Notes: generated by a model not told the origin, from the letters alone. A stretch of DNA of 64,000 bases from an uncultured Acidobacteriota bacterium (GCA_902825945.1 CADECY010000002.1:98707-162706); one strand, 5' to 3'; counted from the first letter of the stretch, positions 1 through 10,444 are shown. Translations and numbers: made by a program.

Positions 1-1
1 T

Positions 2-199
2 CGCCAATACTACGCTTCGGCGCCGGTCGAGAATCCCAAGGGTCCGGACAAGGGCATGTATCGTGTGTTGCGCGGAGGATCGTGGTTCGATGAACCGAAG
101 CCGTTTCTCACGATCTCGTATCGAAGCTGGTCGCGGCCGGCGGAGCGTAGCGCGACGATCGGATTCCGGTGCGCGGAGAGCGTCCGCAAGGGGCGATGA
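2..199 (+). CDS. FGE-sulfatase domain protein, C-terminal fragment
   Basis: Only the last 65 codons lie in the window; the 5' part is outside. The peptide carries the conserved C-terminal pattern of the formylglycine-generating-enzyme (SUMF1/FGE-sulfatase) fold: RVLRGGSWFD, then YRSWSRPAERSATIGFRCAES. True FGEs oxidise the active-site cysteine of sulfatases, and a sulfatase is encoded at 32073-33425. However, most bacterial members of this fold are secreted or regulatory proteins of unknown substrate, and the diagnostic catalytic cysteines are not visible here. It ends 12 bp before the stop of the convergent gene at 212-1438. Confidence 0.8.
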   Translation, partial: RQYYASAPVENPKGPDKGMYRVLRGGSWFDEPKPFLTISYRSWSRPAERSATIGFRCAESVRKGR

Positions 200-211
200 T
201 CGTGACGGAAA

Positions 212-1438
212 TCAGGACCGCCGATCAGCCCACAGCCGAAGCGTGAAGCGCTCACCGTCGAGATCAGCGATCAGATCCGGCTCGGTGCCGTTGTGCTCCC
301 GCATGCCGCGGATGATCTTGCGCGGAATCCCCATGCCCATGTGCTCCATGTAGCCGTAGTCGCGCATGGTGTCTTTGATGAGCTGGTTGCGGGCGGCGCG
401 GCATCCGGTTCGCATCCGGTCCGGATTGATACCGTTCGGCGGGCGCCCGGGCGAAACGATTTCGAGGCGGTCCGCGTAGATCGACAGTTCGATGCCGGTT
501 GACGAGAGCAGGTAGTCGCGATGGACGAGCGCGTTCACGACTCCCTCGCGAACCACTTCCACCGGGTAGCGCCAAGTGCGGACCCGGCGTGCTTCCGCGT
601 CGAGCCCCTCACGCGAGGTATGGCGCCGCAGGAAGTAGAAGCACTCTTCCCATAGTCCGGGTTCGATGACTGACGATGTGGGCCCGTAACGGACGAGCGG
701 CGCGTGAAGAGACGCGCGCTCGACGGCGTTGTAGTCCTTTTCCGTCCCCGGATAGACCACCGCCTCGATGGCGGAGTGCGGAAAGAACCGGCCCGGGTCG
801 CGGCCGAACAAGAGAATCCCCGCGGCGGTCGCGGGTAGGGCGGCGTCGCCTTCCGTCAGGAATTCCGTGTTCAGCAGGAGCGGGACCCACGCGGCGGGTT
901 CGCCGAGCTCCGGTGCTTCTTGTTGCCGGATCTCGACAAAGTACTCGCGGAGACGGCGAAGGTCGAGATCCCGGACCGAGGAACCGGAGACGGGTTGCAG
1001 CTCCCAACGGACCCCTCCGCGGCGTTGAAACAGGCGCGCCAGTTCTTCGGGGCTCGCCTCACGGCTCTGACTGCCCACGCGAACGTAATAAGTGCGGTGC
1101 TGATCGTGCCAGACGTGGTGAACGTCGAGGCCCCGCGTGACGGTGACAACCGCCACAGACTTCCCGGGACTCACGTCCGGAATGATCTCGAAGTATGGCA
1201 CGATCTCCGGACGGATCTTGTCGCGGCAGGCGTTCATGACCCAGCCTTCCAGATCGGCCCGCGAGATTCCCGCGATGGAGCCGTCGTCATTGACGCCGAG
1301 CAGGACGCGTCCCCCCTGGAAGTTCGCGAAGGCTGTAATTTCCTTCGCAAAGGCGCGATTATCAGGAGTGTCGCGCTTGAACTCCACGCCCGAGTTCTCG
1401 CCGGCGGCGACCAGACTCAGGAGTTCGGCTTTCGTCAC
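212..1438 (-). CDS. ATP-binding protein with Schlafen AlbA_2 DNA-binding domain
   Basis: A 408-residue protein. Residues about 1-130 form an AlbA_2 (Schlafen-type) domain with the signature GVEFKRD near the start and FANFQGGRVLLGVNDDG. Residues about 285-400 form a GHKL-type HATPase_c_4 domain, with REGVVNALVHRDY as the N-box-like segment and GIELSIYADRLEIVSPG after it. This architecture is usual for predicted transcriptional regulators often mislabelled as RecG-like. The target and signal are unknown. The start is GTG; no Shine-Dalgarno is seen, but a TAGAAT hexamer lies 6 nt upstream (1445-1450), so the transcript may be leaderless. Confidence 0.85.
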   Translation of the reverse strand: MTKAELLSLVAAGENSGVEFKRDTPDNRAFAKEITAFANFQGGRVLLGVNDDGSIAGISRADLEGWVMNACRDKIRPEIVPYFEIIPDVSPGKSVAVVTVTRGLDVHHVWHDQHRTYYVRVGSQSREASPEELARLFQRRGGVRWELQPVSGSSVRDLDLRRLREYFVEIRQQEAPELGEPAAWVPLLLNTEFLTEGDAALPATAAGILLFGRDPGRFFPHSAIEAVVYPGTEKDYNAVERASLHAPLVRYGPTSSVIEPGLWEECFYFLRRHTSREGLDAEARRVRTWRYPVEVVREGVVNALVHRDYLLSSTGIELSIYADRLEIVSPGRPPNGINPDRMRTGCRAARNQLIKDTMRDYGYMEHMGMGIPRKIIRGMREHNGTEPDLIADLDGERFTLRLWADRRS

Positions 1439-1460
1439 TCTGTCATTCTACCGGACACCG

Positions 1461-4400
1461 TCAGAACCGGTAATACAGGCTGAACTGCACTTGCCGGTTC
1501 GCCGTCGCCGTCGAGATCACCCGTCCGAAGGCCGGATTGTTCACGTTCTGCACCGCATCGAGTTCGGCCTGCAATCCGCCCAGCAGGAAGCTCGGCGTGT
1601 TGGTGAGGTTGAAGAACTCGGCACGGACCTGCAGGGAATGGCCTTCGAACAATGCGAAGTTCTTGAGCAGACCGAAGTCGTAGTTGCGAAGCGCGGGTCC
1701 GTTGAACGAGCGCCGGTTGAACGATCCGACGGTTCCCGGTTGCGGGTTGGAGAAGGCTTGGCCGTCGAAGGGCCGCGCGCCGTCGGCTGCGACCCCTCGG
1801 CCGTCCGGCCCGATGTTTTTCGGATTGATGAAGTAGGGCCCGTCACCGGTCATGAAGAAGCCTACGACATCGCCGCGCAATTGCTCGCGCGTCAGCGTGG
1901 TATCAGCGGTATTGTTGCCGGAGCGTGAACCGCGATTGAACGTCCCTCGGGCCGAGAAGACCGACAGCGGCATTCCGGTTTGCAGGGTCAGGAAGCCCGA
2001 GAAGATCCATCCGCCGATCACTGGATTCATGTACTTGTTCGAGAGCCGGTGGCCCTTGCCAATCGGAATCGGCGTGACGTGATTGATCTTGAAAGCCTGT
2101 GTGATGTCGTGGATCGCGCGGGAACGTTCGAGGCGCGCATTGCGGTTGTCGAGCACCGGATCGAGTCCCCGGAGCGCGGAGGCGTCGGTGAGCACCTTGC
2201 CGAAAACGTAGTTGGCCTGGAACTGGTTCCCGTTGCGCCAGGACCGGCGGACCTCCACTTGTGCCGAGTTGTAGCTCGAGTTGGAGACGTTGGTGAGGAA
2301 GCCCGCGAACAGCGAGTTCGGATTGGGGAAGAAGGAGATCGCTCCCGAAGCACCGCTGGTGAAGTAAGTCTGCGCCAGTGTCGCTACTTCCCCACGTTGG
2401 ATGAGCCCGCGGACGGTGGCATTGGCGAGGCTTCCGCCACCACCGAATCCCGGAATCAAGGTCAGCGGCTGGCTTCCGGCGATCGCTCCGTTGTAGGCGG
2501 GATCGAAGCCGCGTCCGGCGGCGAGGGCCAGGAATCCATTGTTGCGAGCCCGCAGGAAATCATCGTTGAAGCCAGCCTGAAACGGATTGATCTGATTGGC
2601 GTCGAGCTGGCGCAGTGATTTCACGGCGTGGTTGCCCACGTAACGGCCTTCGACGAGGAATCCCTTCACCGCGCGCTGGATTCCGAAGCTCCACTGCTGG
2701 ACGTATGGTGTGGCAAGGCGCGGGTCCACCATGCTGATCGTGGAGTTGCGTCCGGTGGTGGTAAAGTTCTGCGCGGCCGTGACCGGCAACTGGAATCTCG
2801 GCGTAGGAATCGGTGGGAGCGCGCGTAGCGTGGCAGTGGCATTCTGGAAGCCGGCTTGGCCGATGAGTCCGGTGTTGTTGCCGGTGGTGTTGATAATCGA
2901 GTTGCCCGTGTTGTCGGTGGTGTAGGCGATGCTGTAGCCGCCGCGAATCGACGTCTTCGAATCGCCGAACGGGTCCCAGGCGAAGCCGAAGTTCGGCGCG
3001 AGGTTGTTGAGATCCTTCTTGTAGTAGGGTCGGCCAACGGAGTTGCCGTGCAGGTCCATCGATGCGTTCGAGAGTAGCGTCCCGAAAGCATCGTTGTTCT
3101 GAAGGATCGGTTGCAGGACGAGCGAGTTTCGCTCGTTGACCACCGTCCAATAGTCCCAGCGGACGCCCATGATCAGGTTCAGCCGCTGCCGGACTTTCCA
3201 CGAATCCGAAATGTAGAGCGAGTGATTGTCCTGGCTGAAATTCTGACGCTGCGGCTCGCCGGGCACGAATCCAGAGGTGGGATTCGTGATGTTGAAGCTC
3301 CGCGTTCCCGTCGAGATCAGGCCGGCGAGCGAGGCGAGCAGCGTGTTCGCCGTCGAGACCATGTTGCCGGGCAGCCCGTTGTCGCCGGCGTTGAAACCAT
3401 ATGGGCTCGCAGGTCCGATTCCGATGCCGTAGCTCGCCACCGTGTTGATGTAGTCGAATACCGGCGTGCGTACGAACTGTGACTGGTACCCGAACGAGAT
3501 GGCATGCTTGCCGCGCAGCCAGTTGGCGTTGTCCTGGATGACGTAGGTTCCCGTGTCGCGGCCCTCGGGCAGTCTGGCGTTGATCGGCGAGGTAAACGAC
3601 AGACCGGTCAACACGAAATCCGGCACGGGATTCGACACGTTGAACGGTCCGCCGGTGCGGTTGTATCCGCCGCGTAGCTCGTTGGTCAGCGTGGGCTTGG
3701 CGATCCAGCGCCAACTGGTGGCGAGAAGCGCGGCTGTGTTCTGGTTGCTGACGGGAGGAGTGGTGGTAAAGAAGTTGCCACTGCCCGGACGATCGACGTA
3801 ATCGCGATTCCAGAGGTAGCTGCCGGTGAAGGTGTGCGATTGGGTCAGGTAGTAGTCGGCTTTCGCGGTGACGGAATCGCGGGTGATGTTGCTTCGCGCA
3901 TTGAACGAATAGCCGGCGGTGTTGAGTCCGTCGCCCAACTGACTGCTGTTACCGTTGGCGGGCAACTGGCCGAGCAGTTGCTGAATCGTGGGGTCCATCG
4001 AGAGTCCGCTCGCTTGCAGGACATTGAACTGGCGAGTGGCGCCTGATGCGTCGCGCCAGGTGACCAGTCCTTGCCGCGCGCTCGGCGTGAGCACGCGATT
4101 GAGAACAGGAGTCTGGCTGCGGCGGCGATACGATTCATAGTTGACGTAAAACAGCAGCTTGTCGCGTTTTACCGGACCGCCGAGCGATCCACCGAGTTGA
4201 TTCAGGTTGAGCGCGGGTTTCGCGATGTCGTTCTGGTTGTTGAACCAGTCGTTGGCGGCGAACTGGACGTTGCGATTGAACCAGTAGCCCGATCCGTGGA
4301 ACTGGTTGGTTCCCGACGGCGTGACCATCGAAATCTGATTGGCGCCACCGCCGATCGAGGTGTTGCTGTTGGAGGTGCTCACCGTCATTTCCGCCACCTG

Positions 4401-5042
4401 CGAGATCGTCAGGCGATTGGGCATGAAGTCGAGCGTGTTGGTGCGGACCCAGTTGTCCTGGACGCTGATTCCGTCAAGCGTCACGGCGGAGTAGGTAGGC
4501 CGGAGTCCATTGATCGTGGTAGCGGCAAAGCCGGCCGATCCGACGCCCGCCTGCGTGCTGAACAGATTGGTGATCTGGCGATCGCCAACCGGCAGCTCCA
4601 TGACCTGCTTCTGCGTCACCGTATTCGCGACTTCGAATGTTGTGGTCTGCACGGCTGCGATCGAAGCCGCCACTTCGACGGTCTGGGAGATGGCCGCTAC
4701 CTCGAGCTTGATCTCCGGCAGCGCCGTTTCACGGGCCGGATCGACTTTGACTTCACGTTGGATGTACTTGTTGAAGCCGGGCAATTCGACGGTTACATCG
4801 TAGAGGCCGGCGCGGATCGACGGGAAGTCGAACGCGCCGGCCGAGGTCGTGGAAGCGGAGAGGATGGCGTTTGCGCCGCCCGGTAGCGAAAGCGACACCT
4901 TGGCGTTGCCCGCCTTGGCACCGCTCGCGTCGGTCACCGTGCCTGTCAGACGGCCGGTAGCTTGCGCCTCGAGCACCCGCGCCCCCGCCAGCGTCAAACA
5001 CAAAAACGCCGCGACGGATGGCGCGGCCAGCAATGTTCGCAT
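1461..5042 (-). CDS. Oar-like TonB-dependent receptor with N-terminal carboxypeptidase-regulatory-like domain
   Basis: A 1,193-residue outer-membrane protein. It has a signal peptide (residues 1-about 27, ending LEA/QA), a carboxypeptidase-D regulatory-like beta-sandwich (about 28-115, GRLTGTVTDASG), a plug domain (about 120-240, with NTVTQKQVMELPVGDRQ and VTLDGISV), and a long beta-barrel ending in SLYYRF. A terminal aromatic residue is the usual outer-membrane insertion signal. Receptors of this size are abundant in Acidobacteria and are thought to import plant or microbial oligosaccharides; the ligand cannot be read from sequence. I chose the ATG at 5040-5042 because GGGGAG lies 7 nt upstream and the signal peptide begins there, rather than the in-frame upstream codon at 5069. 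Confidence 0.92.
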   Translation of the reverse strand: MRTLLAAPSVAAFLCLTLAGARVLEAQATGRLTGTVTDASGAKAGNAKVSLSLPGGANAILSASTTSAGAFDFPSIRAGLYDVTVELPGFNKYIQREVKVDPARETALPEIKLEVAAISQTVEVAASIAAVQTTTFEVANTVTQKQVMELPVGDRQITNLFSTQAGVGSAGFAATTINGLRPTYSAVTLDGISVQDNWVRTNTLDFMPNRLTISQVAEMTVSTSNSNTSIGGGANQISMVTPSGTNQFHGSGYWFNRNVQFAANDWFNNQNDIAKPALNLNQLGGSLGGPVKRDKLLFYVNYESYRRRSQTPVLNRVLTPSARQGLVTWRDASGATRQFNVLQASGLSMDPTIQQLLGQLPANGNSSQLGDGLNTAGYSFNARSNITRDSVTAKADYYLTQSHTFTGSYLWNRDYVDRPGSGNFFTTTPPVSNQNTAALLATSWRWIAKPTLTNELRGGYNRTGGPFNVSNPVPDFVLTGLSFTSPINARLPEGRDTGTYVIQDNANWLRGKHAISFGYQSQFVRTPVFDYINTVASYGIGIGPASPYGFNAGDNGLPGNMVSTANTLLASLAGLISTGTRSFNITNPTSGFVPGEPQRQNFSQDNHSLYISDSWKVRQRLNLIMGVRWDYWTVVNERNSLVLQPILQNNDAFGTLLSNASMDLHGNSVGRPYYKKDLNNLAPNFGFAWDPFGDSKTSIRGGYSIAYTTDNTGNSIINTTGNNTGLIGQAGFQNATATLRALPPIPTPRFQLPVTAAQNFTTTGRNSTISMVDPRLATPYVQQWSFGIQRAVKGFLVEGRYVGNHAVKSLRQLDANQINPFQAGFNDDFLRARNNGFLALAAGRGFDPAYNGAIAGSQPLTLIPGFGGGGSLANATVRGLIQRGEVATLAQTYFTSGASGAISFFPNPNSLFAGFLTNVSNSSYNSAQVEVRRSWRNGNQFQANYVFGKVLTDASALRGLDPVLDNRNARLERSRAIHDITQAFKINHVTPIPIGKGHRLSNKYMNPVIGGWIFSGFLTLQTGMPLSVFSARGTFNRGSRSGNNTADTTLTREQLRGDVVGFFMTGDGPYFINPKNIGPDGRGVAADGARPFDGQAFSNPQPGTVGSFNRRSFNGPALRNYDFGLLKNFALFEGHSLQVRAEFFNLTNTPSFLLGGLQAELDAVQNVNNPAFGRVISTATANRQVQFSLYYRF

Positions 5043-5250
5043 GTTGAACTCCCCAACGCTCCCTTTCACACGGAAGGTGGTGCGTATGCCTCAGCGTGTG
5101 GCAAAACGGCGATCCGGTCAACCATTCTGGGGCGAAACCAAGGCTGGAGGGGGTGGACAGCGCGGGCTTCGGCGGTGCCCGTTCCAGAACCAAATGTCGG
5201 CCGGATGATCCGATTCACCGCCAAATGACGCATCCGGTAGTGGAGACAAA

Positions 5251-6375
5251 ATGCAAACTCACTTTGTAACGGGAGCGACCGGGTTCGTCGGAGCAAACCT
5301 GATCCTCGAACTTCTCAGCGATCCTTCGGCCCGGATCTTGGCGTTGGTCCGTCCTGGCAAGGAAGGTGCCGCGGCCCGGCTTCGCGAGGCGCTGTCGAAC
5401 GCCGCCGCTTGCGCTGGCATGGGCTCTGAGATGGAGCACGCGATCCGGACTCGTTGTACGGCCATCGAAGGCGACCTCAGCCAGGAGCACTGCGGAATCG
5501 GTATCGCGGCGCTGCCCCAGGTAGACGAGTTCTGGCACTCGGCCGCCTCGCTGCGATACGAAGACCGGTACGAGGCCGAGATCTTCGAAACCAATGTCGA
5601 GGGCACCCGCAACGCTCTCGATCTGGCGCGGCGCTGTGGTGTGAGAGGCCACTTCAACTACGTGAGCACCGCCTATGTCGCGGGCATGCGTACCGGCGAG
5701 ATCGAAGAGCGGATCGGCCGTGCCACCGCCACCAACAACCACTACGAGCGGTCGAAGATCGAGGCCGAAGGCCTGGTCGCCGCCGAAACGGATTTCGCCA
5801 CACGCATTTTCCGTCCGAGCATCGTGATCGGACACAGCAGGACATTGGCCGTCTCGTCCGGATTCTCGGGACTCTATGGCTTCATGCGCCGGCTGCGCCC
5901 GCTCGAGCGGATCCTTCGCCGCCTACAGAAGGGCCTCGAGTCTCGTATGCAACTGCGCATCGTGGCCGATCCGGAAGCGCGAGTGAACCTGATTCCGGTC
6001 GACTTGGTGGCCAAGCGCATGGTCGAGATCGCGCGCGGCGGGTCGGTGGAAACGGTTTTCCATATCACCAACCCAGAGCAACCCACCGTTCGCGAATGCC
6101 TGCGGGTGATCTTCAGCGAAGTGGGCCTGCCCGAACCGGTCTACGTGAGCGACAAGAGCGGATTCGATTACCTCGACGAGAAACTCGACGAAGCCCTCGA
6201 TTTTTACGGATCGTATCTGCGCGCTACCAAGCTGTTCAGCCGCGCCAACGCCGATGCCGTCAGCCCGGCGCGTGAGCCCGAATACCGGATGGACGAGGCT
6301 GCCGTGAAGTCCTACGCATCCTGGTATGGTTCCGTGCTGCATGCACCGGCGGCGCAATGGAAGGAGGCGGCCTGA
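5251..6375 (+). CDS. Thioester-reductase-like extended SDR (NAD_binding_4 family)
   Basis: A 374-residue Rossmann protein with GATGFVGANL at residues 7-16 and the catalytic YxxxK as NNHYERSKIEAEG. It has the overall features of the thioester-reductase/fatty-acyl-reductase branch of extended SDRs (NAD_binding_4), which reduce carrier- or CoA-bound acyl groups to aldehydes or alcohols. There is no adenylation or carrier domain. GGAGA precedes the ATG. The sulfotransferase gene begins 1 nt after its stop, so the two are almost certainly cotranscribed. A reduced acyl product (alcohol) that is then sulfated is a reasonable but unproven inference. Confidence 0.8.
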   Translation: MQTHFVTGATGFVGANLILELLSDPSARILALVRPGKEGAAARLREALSNAAACAGMGSEMEHAIRTRCTAIEGDLSQEHCGIGIAALPQVDEFWHSAASLRYEDRYEAEIFETNVEGTRNALDLARRCGVRGHFNYVSTAYVAGMRTGEIEERIGRATATNNHYERSKIEAEGLVAAETDFATRIFRPSIVIGHSRTLAVSSGFSGLYGFMRRLRPLERILRRLQKGLESRMQLRIVADPEARVNLIPVDLVAKRMVEIARGGSVETVFHITNPEQPTVRECLRVIFSEVGLPEPVYVSDKSGFDYLDEKLDEALDFYGSYLRATKLFSRANADAVSPAREPEYRMDEAAVKSYASWYGSVLHAPAAQWKEAA

Positions 6376-6376
6376 G

Positions 6377-7441
6377 ATGAATTCCGCCGCACCCGTCTTC
6401 ATTGTCGGAACCGGCCGCTGCGGTTCCACCATGCTCTCGAACATGCTGCGCGAGCATCCGGCTGTGCTGAGCCTTTCCGAGTTCATCGTCTTCATGTGCG
6501 ATCTGGGTGGCCGCATCGCAGGTTTCCTGCCGCCAGGCGACGCGACGGCCGAACAGGTCTGGGCGATCCTCGGCGGATTCCACCCACGGCAGAACCAGAT
6601 GATCCGCCATGGCGTCGAGATGGACGAGATGATCTATCCGCTGGCGCCGGATTCGCGCTTCAACCGCGAAACCGGCGTACCCGCGATCCTGCAGACCACA
6701 CTGCCTCACATTACCCCGGACCACGATGCGTTCTTCGACCGGCTCCGCGCGTTCGTCATGGATCTGGGCCCGGCACCGATGGCCGTTCAGTATTCGCGTG
6801 TCTTCGACTGGATGCGCGAGACCTTCGGTAAGCGGGTCTGGGCCGAGCGCTCAGGCGGGAGCCTGCGGCTGGTAAAGGAACTGTCGGAGCAGTTTCCCGA
6901 GGCGCGCTTCGTCCACATCATCCGGGATGGGCGCGATTGCGCGATCTCGATGAGCGGCCACCACGGGTTCCGCATGATGATGACGTGCGTGATGCTCGAG
7001 GAGAACCTCGGCTACGATCCCTACGAGACGGAGGAGCGGTCCGGCATCGAGGACTTGGCGGAAGAGATGTACCGCCTGCTGCCAGAGCATTTTGACCCCA
7101 AAGTGTTTCGGAACATGAAGCCGTCGCCGGCGCTATTCGGTCACTATTGGTCTGGCGAATTGATCAAGGGACTGCCGGTACTGGCGGCGCTCGGCCCGGA
7201 CCGTGTACTGAGTCTCCATTTCGAGGATATTCTCGCGCGTCCGGAGTCTTGTCTACGGCGGATGATCGAATTCGTGGGCTCGGATTTCGCGGATGAAGAG
7301 TGGGTCCGCAAGGCGGCGGCGACGATCCGGCCGGTAAAGTCCTCATGGCGAAAGCTCGAATCGGGAGAACTCGCGCGGCTCGAGGCTGCGTGCCAGCCTG
7401 GATTCGAGGCACTCGAAGCGGGCGCCCGTCTTGCGGCATAA
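6377..7441 (+). CDS. PAPS-dependent sulfotransferase family protein
   Basis: A 354-residue cytosolic sulfotransferase-fold protein. The 5'-phosphosulfate-binding loop is FIVGTGRCGSTMLSNML near residues 8-24, and the 3'-phosphate-binding segment is RFVHIIRDGRDCAISMSG in the middle of the protein. The family moves a sulfuryl group from PAPS to a hydroxyl or amine; the acceptor is unknown. An in-frame ATG exists upstream at 6326, but the ATG at 6377 has AAGGAGG at 6361-6367 with ideal spacing and starts just before the P-loop, so it is preferred. It forms an operon with the preceding reductase. Confidence 0.85.
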   Translation: MNSAAPVFIVGTGRCGSTMLSNMLREHPAVLSLSEFIVFMCDLGGRIAGFLPPGDATAEQVWAILGGFHPRQNQMIRHGVEMDEMIYPLAPDSRFNRETGVPAILQTTLPHITPDHDAFFDRLRAFVMDLGPAPMAVQYSRVFDWMRETFGKRVWAERSGGSLRLVKELSEQFPEARFVHIIRDGRDCAISMSGHHGFRMMMTCVMLEENLGYDPYETEERSGIEDLAEEMYRLLPEHFDPKVFRNMKPSPALFGHYWSGELIKGLPVLAALGPDRVLSLHFEDILARPESCLRRMIEFVGSDFADEEWVRKAAATIRPVKSSWRKLESGELARLEAACQPGFEALEAGARLAA

Positions 7442-7485
7442 ACGAGTGATACCCGACATTACCCGGTCCGACATAGCCCGGACAA

Positions 7486-7513
7486 TAGGCAAATCGTTCG
7501 GGTGCGATATAAT
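7486..7513 (+). promoter_or_regulatory. Candidate sigma-70 promoter for the GGDEF response regulator
   Basis: A perfect TATAAT is present at 7508-7513, with TAGGCA (4/6 match to TTGACA) at 7486-7491 and a 16-bp spacer. It lies in the 237-bp gap before the diguanylate cyclase and would give a leader of roughly 160 nt. Confidence 0.5.
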
Positions 7514-7678
7514 CGCGGAGGATCACCTTAGGGCGAAGGATTCTCGAGAACTAGGGAGGATGCACGAGGCATTTGTCTCAGATTCGCTGCCCGGCAGGTC
7601 GATTAGGAAGTTGTGCGGGGTGTTGTGACTGCAGATCTGGTTGATGAGACGCTCGAGCGCGGCGGAGGCGAGGTGCCG

Positions 7679-8596
7679 ATGCCGGTTTTGGTGGCGGATG
7701 ACAGTCCAGTCTCACGGCGGATTCTGGAAGCGTCGCTGAAAAAGTGGGGATACGATGTGATGTCGGTTCCCAATGGATCTCAGGCCTGGGAAGTACTACA
7801 ACGGGACGACGCGCCACGGCTGGCGATTCTCGATTGGATGATGCCAGGTCTGAGCGGCCCTGAAGTTTGCGGTCTGGTACGCCAGCAGCGCAAGCGCTAT
7901 TACACCTACATCATTCTGCTGACGTCGCGCCACGAGAAAGAAGACCTGATTGCCGGTATGGAAGCCGGCGCGGACGATTACCTGGTCAAGCCCTTCGACT
8001 CGAGCGAACTCAAGGTGCGGCTCGGTCCCGGCCGGCGGATCGTCGAACTGCAAACGAAGCTGCTCGAGGCACAGGAACTGCTGCGCGAACAGGCCACTCG
8101 TGACGCGCTCACCCGGCTCTGGAACCGGCACGCCATCTTCGACATCCTGCTTCGCGAGTTGTCGAGGTCCCAGCGCGAGTTTTCCCCTCTTGGCCTCGTG
8201 ATGGGTGACATCGACAAGTTCAAGAGCGTGAACGACAAGTTGGGACACTTGGCGGGCGACGCCGTCCTGCGCGAAGTGGCATCACGAATCCAGGCCTCCA
8301 TTCGCGCCTATGATGCGGCCGGCCGCTACGGCGGCGAAGAGTTTCTCGTGATTCTTCCGCGATGCGACGCCGATCAGGCCGTGATGACCGCCGAGCGCAT
8401 CCGCGGATCGATCGAGATCAAGCCGGTCGACTACGGCGGCGGACTAACCAACATCACCGCGAGCTTCGGCGTCACCGCGCTCCCAGGGGGCGAAATCTGC
8501 ACGCCGGAAAAGCTGATCCGTGCCGCCGACGAGGCCCTCTACGAAGCGAAAGGTTCCGGCCGCAACCGCACCGCCCGAGGCGTCATTCGTCCCTGA
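7679..8596 (+). CDS. Receiver-GGDEF response regulator (diguanylate cyclase)
   Basis: A 305-residue two-domain protein. The receiver domain (1-about 120) has acidic residues DD at 7-8, phospho-acceptor Asp52 (LAILDWMMPG), the switch threonine in LLTSRHEK and lysine in DYLVKPFD. The GGDEF domain follows (about 150-300), with active-site GGEEF at 218-222 and a product-inhibition I-site RAYD five residues before it. It should therefore make c-di-GMP from two GTP under control of an unknown sensor kinase and be feedback inhibited. I chose ATG 7679 over the upstream in-frame start at 7613 because it sits after a GGAGGCGAGG stretch and directly before the receiver fold. No kinase gene is adjacent. 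Confidence 0.9.
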   Translation: MPVLVADDSPVSRRILEASLKKWGYDVMSVPNGSQAWEVLQRDDAPRLAILDWMMPGLSGPEVCGLVRQQRKRYYTYIILLTSRHEKEDLIAGMEAGADDYLVKPFDSSELKVRLGPGRRIVELQTKLLEAQELLREQATRDALTRLWNRHAIFDILLRELSRSQREFSPLGLVMGDIDKFKSVNDKLGHLAGDAVLREVASRIQASIRAYDAAGRYGGEEFLVILPRCDADQAVMTAERIRGSIEIKPVDYGGGLTNITASFGVTALPGGEICTPEKLIRAADEALYEAKGSGRNRTARGVIRP

Positions 8597-8599
8597 CCG

Positions 8600-10444
8600 C
8601 TACGCTCCGGGGACCCGGCGGACCGCGCCCGTGTCGGCGCTCGTGGTCATCGCCGCGTACGCCTTCAACGCAGCCGACACCTCACGCTGACGCCCGGCTG
8701 GCTTCCAAGCCTCGGGTCCCTTACCTTCCATCCGAGCCCGGCGCCGCGCCAGCTCCGCATCTTCTACCGCCAGCCGGATCGTGCGATTCGGAATGTCGAT
8801 CTCGATCCGGTCGCCATCTTCCACCAACCCGATCGCGCCACCGGCCGCCGCTTCGGGCGACACGTGCCCGATCGATAGTCCAGACGATCCACCGGAGAAC
8901 CGGCCGTCGGTCAACAGAGCGCATTGCTTGCCGAGTCCTACCGACTTGAGATACGAGGTGGGATAGAGCATCTCCTGCATTCCGGGCCCACCTTTTGGGC
9001 CTTCGTAGCGCACCACCACGATGTCTCCCGCCACCATCTGGTTGGCCAGAATCTTCTCGACCGCCTCTTCCTGGCTTTCGCAGATCCGCGCGCGGCCGTT
9101 GAACTTCAGGATGCTTTCGTCGACGCCTGCCGTCTTGACGATGCAGCCGTTCTCGGCGAGATTTCCGAACAGGACCGCCAGCCCGCCATCGCGCGAATAG
9201 GCGTTCTCGAGATTCCGGATGCAGCCATTTGCGCGATCGGTGTCGAGTTCGGGATAGCGGCGATCCTGCGAGAACGCCTCCGTCGTGGGAACACCGCCGG
9301 GCGCCGCCCGATAGAACTCACCGACATTCGGATCGTTCGTGCGGATGACGTCCCAGCGGTCCAGTGCCTCGCCGAGCGTTCCGCTGTGGACCGAGCCCGC
9401 GGAGCCATCGATCAACCCGGCGCGATCGAGCTCACCGAGGATGCCCATCACGCCGCCCGCGCGATGCACGTCTTCGAGGTGATATTTCTGCGTGGCGGGC
9501 GCGACTTTGCACAAGCAGGGCACGCGGCGCGACAAACGGTCGATGTCCTGCATGGTGAAGTCGAGCCCGGCCTCCTGCGCCGCGGCCAGAAGATGCAGCA
9601 CCGTGTTCGTGGAGCCGCCCATGGCGATGTCGAGCGTCATTGCGTTTTCGAACGCGGCCCGATTGGCCACCGCGCGGGGCAGCACGCTCCCATCGTCTGC
9701 GGCGTAGTAGCGCTTGGCGAGATCCACCGAAAGCCGGCCCGCGCGCAGGAACAATTCGCGGCGGTCGGCGTGGGTGGCGAGCACCGATCCGTTGCCGGGC
9801 AGCGCGAGTCCGAGTGCTTCGGTCAGGCAGTTCATCGAATTCGCCGTGAACATGCCCGAGCAGGAGCCGCAGGTCGGGCAAGCCGAGCGTTCCATCGCGG
9901 CTACGTCGGCATCGGAGTTCTTGATGTTCGCCGCCTCGATCATCGCGTCGACGAGGTCGACGGCGCGCACCGATCCGTGCCAATTCACCTTGCCCGCCTC
10001 CATCGGTCCGCCCGAAACGAACACGGTGGGGATGTTCAAGCGCAGCGTGGCCATCAGCATTCCGGGCGTGATCTTGTCGCAGTTGGAGATGCAGACCAAT
10101 GCGTCGGCGCAGTGCGCGTTGACCATGTACTCGACCGAGTCGGCGATTAACTCGCGCGACGGCAGCGAATAGAGCATGCCGCCGTGCCCCATCGCGATTC
10201 CGTCATCGACAGCGATCGTGTTGAACTCCTTGGCCACGCCGCCGTGTGCCTCGATCTCGCGGGCCACCAGTTGGCCGAGATCCTTCAGATGGACGTGTCC
10301 GGGCACGAACTGCGTGAACGAGTTCGCGATGGCCACGATAGGCTTTCCGAAGTCGCCATCCTTCATTCCGGTGGCGCGCCAGAGCGCGCGGGCGCCGGCC
10401 ATGTTCCGGCCGTGGGTCGAGGTGTAAGAGCGAAACTGGGGCAT
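8600..10444 (-). CDS. ilvD: Dihydroxy-acid dehydratase
   Basis: A 614-residue member of the IlvD/Edd family, which dehydrates 2,3-dihydroxy-isovalerate/methylvalerate in valine and isoleucine synthesis. Diagnostic segments are [32 protein letters not shown] (cluster and catalytic region), [17 protein letters not shown] and [20 protein letters not shown]. Length and the [17 protein letters not shown] start match biosynthetic IlvD rather than Edd or sugar-acid dehydratases. It is convergent with the GGDEF gene (3 bp apart) and lies downstream of the sugar-dehydrogenase paralogues, not in an ilv operon. Confidence 0.95.
   Translation of the reverse strand: MPQFRSYTSTHGRNMAGARALWRATGMKDGDFGKPIVAIANSFTQFVPGHVHLKDLGQLVAREIEAHGGVAKEFNTIAVDDGIAMGHGGMLYSLPSRELIADSVEYMVNAHCADALVCISNCDKITPGMLMATLRLNIPTVFVSGGPMEAGKVNWHGSVRAVDLVDAMIEAANIKNSDADVAAMERSACPTCGSCSGMFTANSMNCLTEALGLALPGNGSVLATHADRRELFLRAGRLSVDLAKRYYAADDGSVLPRAVANRAAFENAMTLDIAMGGSTNTVLHLLAAAQEAGLDFTMQDIDRLSRRVPCLCKVAPATQKYHLEDVHRAGGVMGILGELDRAGLIDGSAGSVHSGTLGEALDRWDVIRTNDPNVGEFYRAAPGGVPTTEAFSQDRRYPELDTDRANGCIRNLENAYSRDGGLAVLFGNLAENGCIVKTAGVDESILKFNGRARICESQEEAVEKILANQMVAGDIVVVRYEGPKGGPGMQEMLYPTSYLKSVGLGKQCALLTDGRFSGGSSGLSIGHVSPEAAAGGAIGLVEDGDRIEIDIPNRTIRLAVEDAELARRRARMEGKGPEAWKPAGRQREVSAALKAYAAMTTSADTGAVRRVPGA

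Noticed and set aside
5043..5250. A short gene or riboswitch in the gap between the TonB receptor and the reductase
   Set aside because: The 208-bp gap has only Arg-rich short ORFs and no conserved RNA motif that I can recognise.
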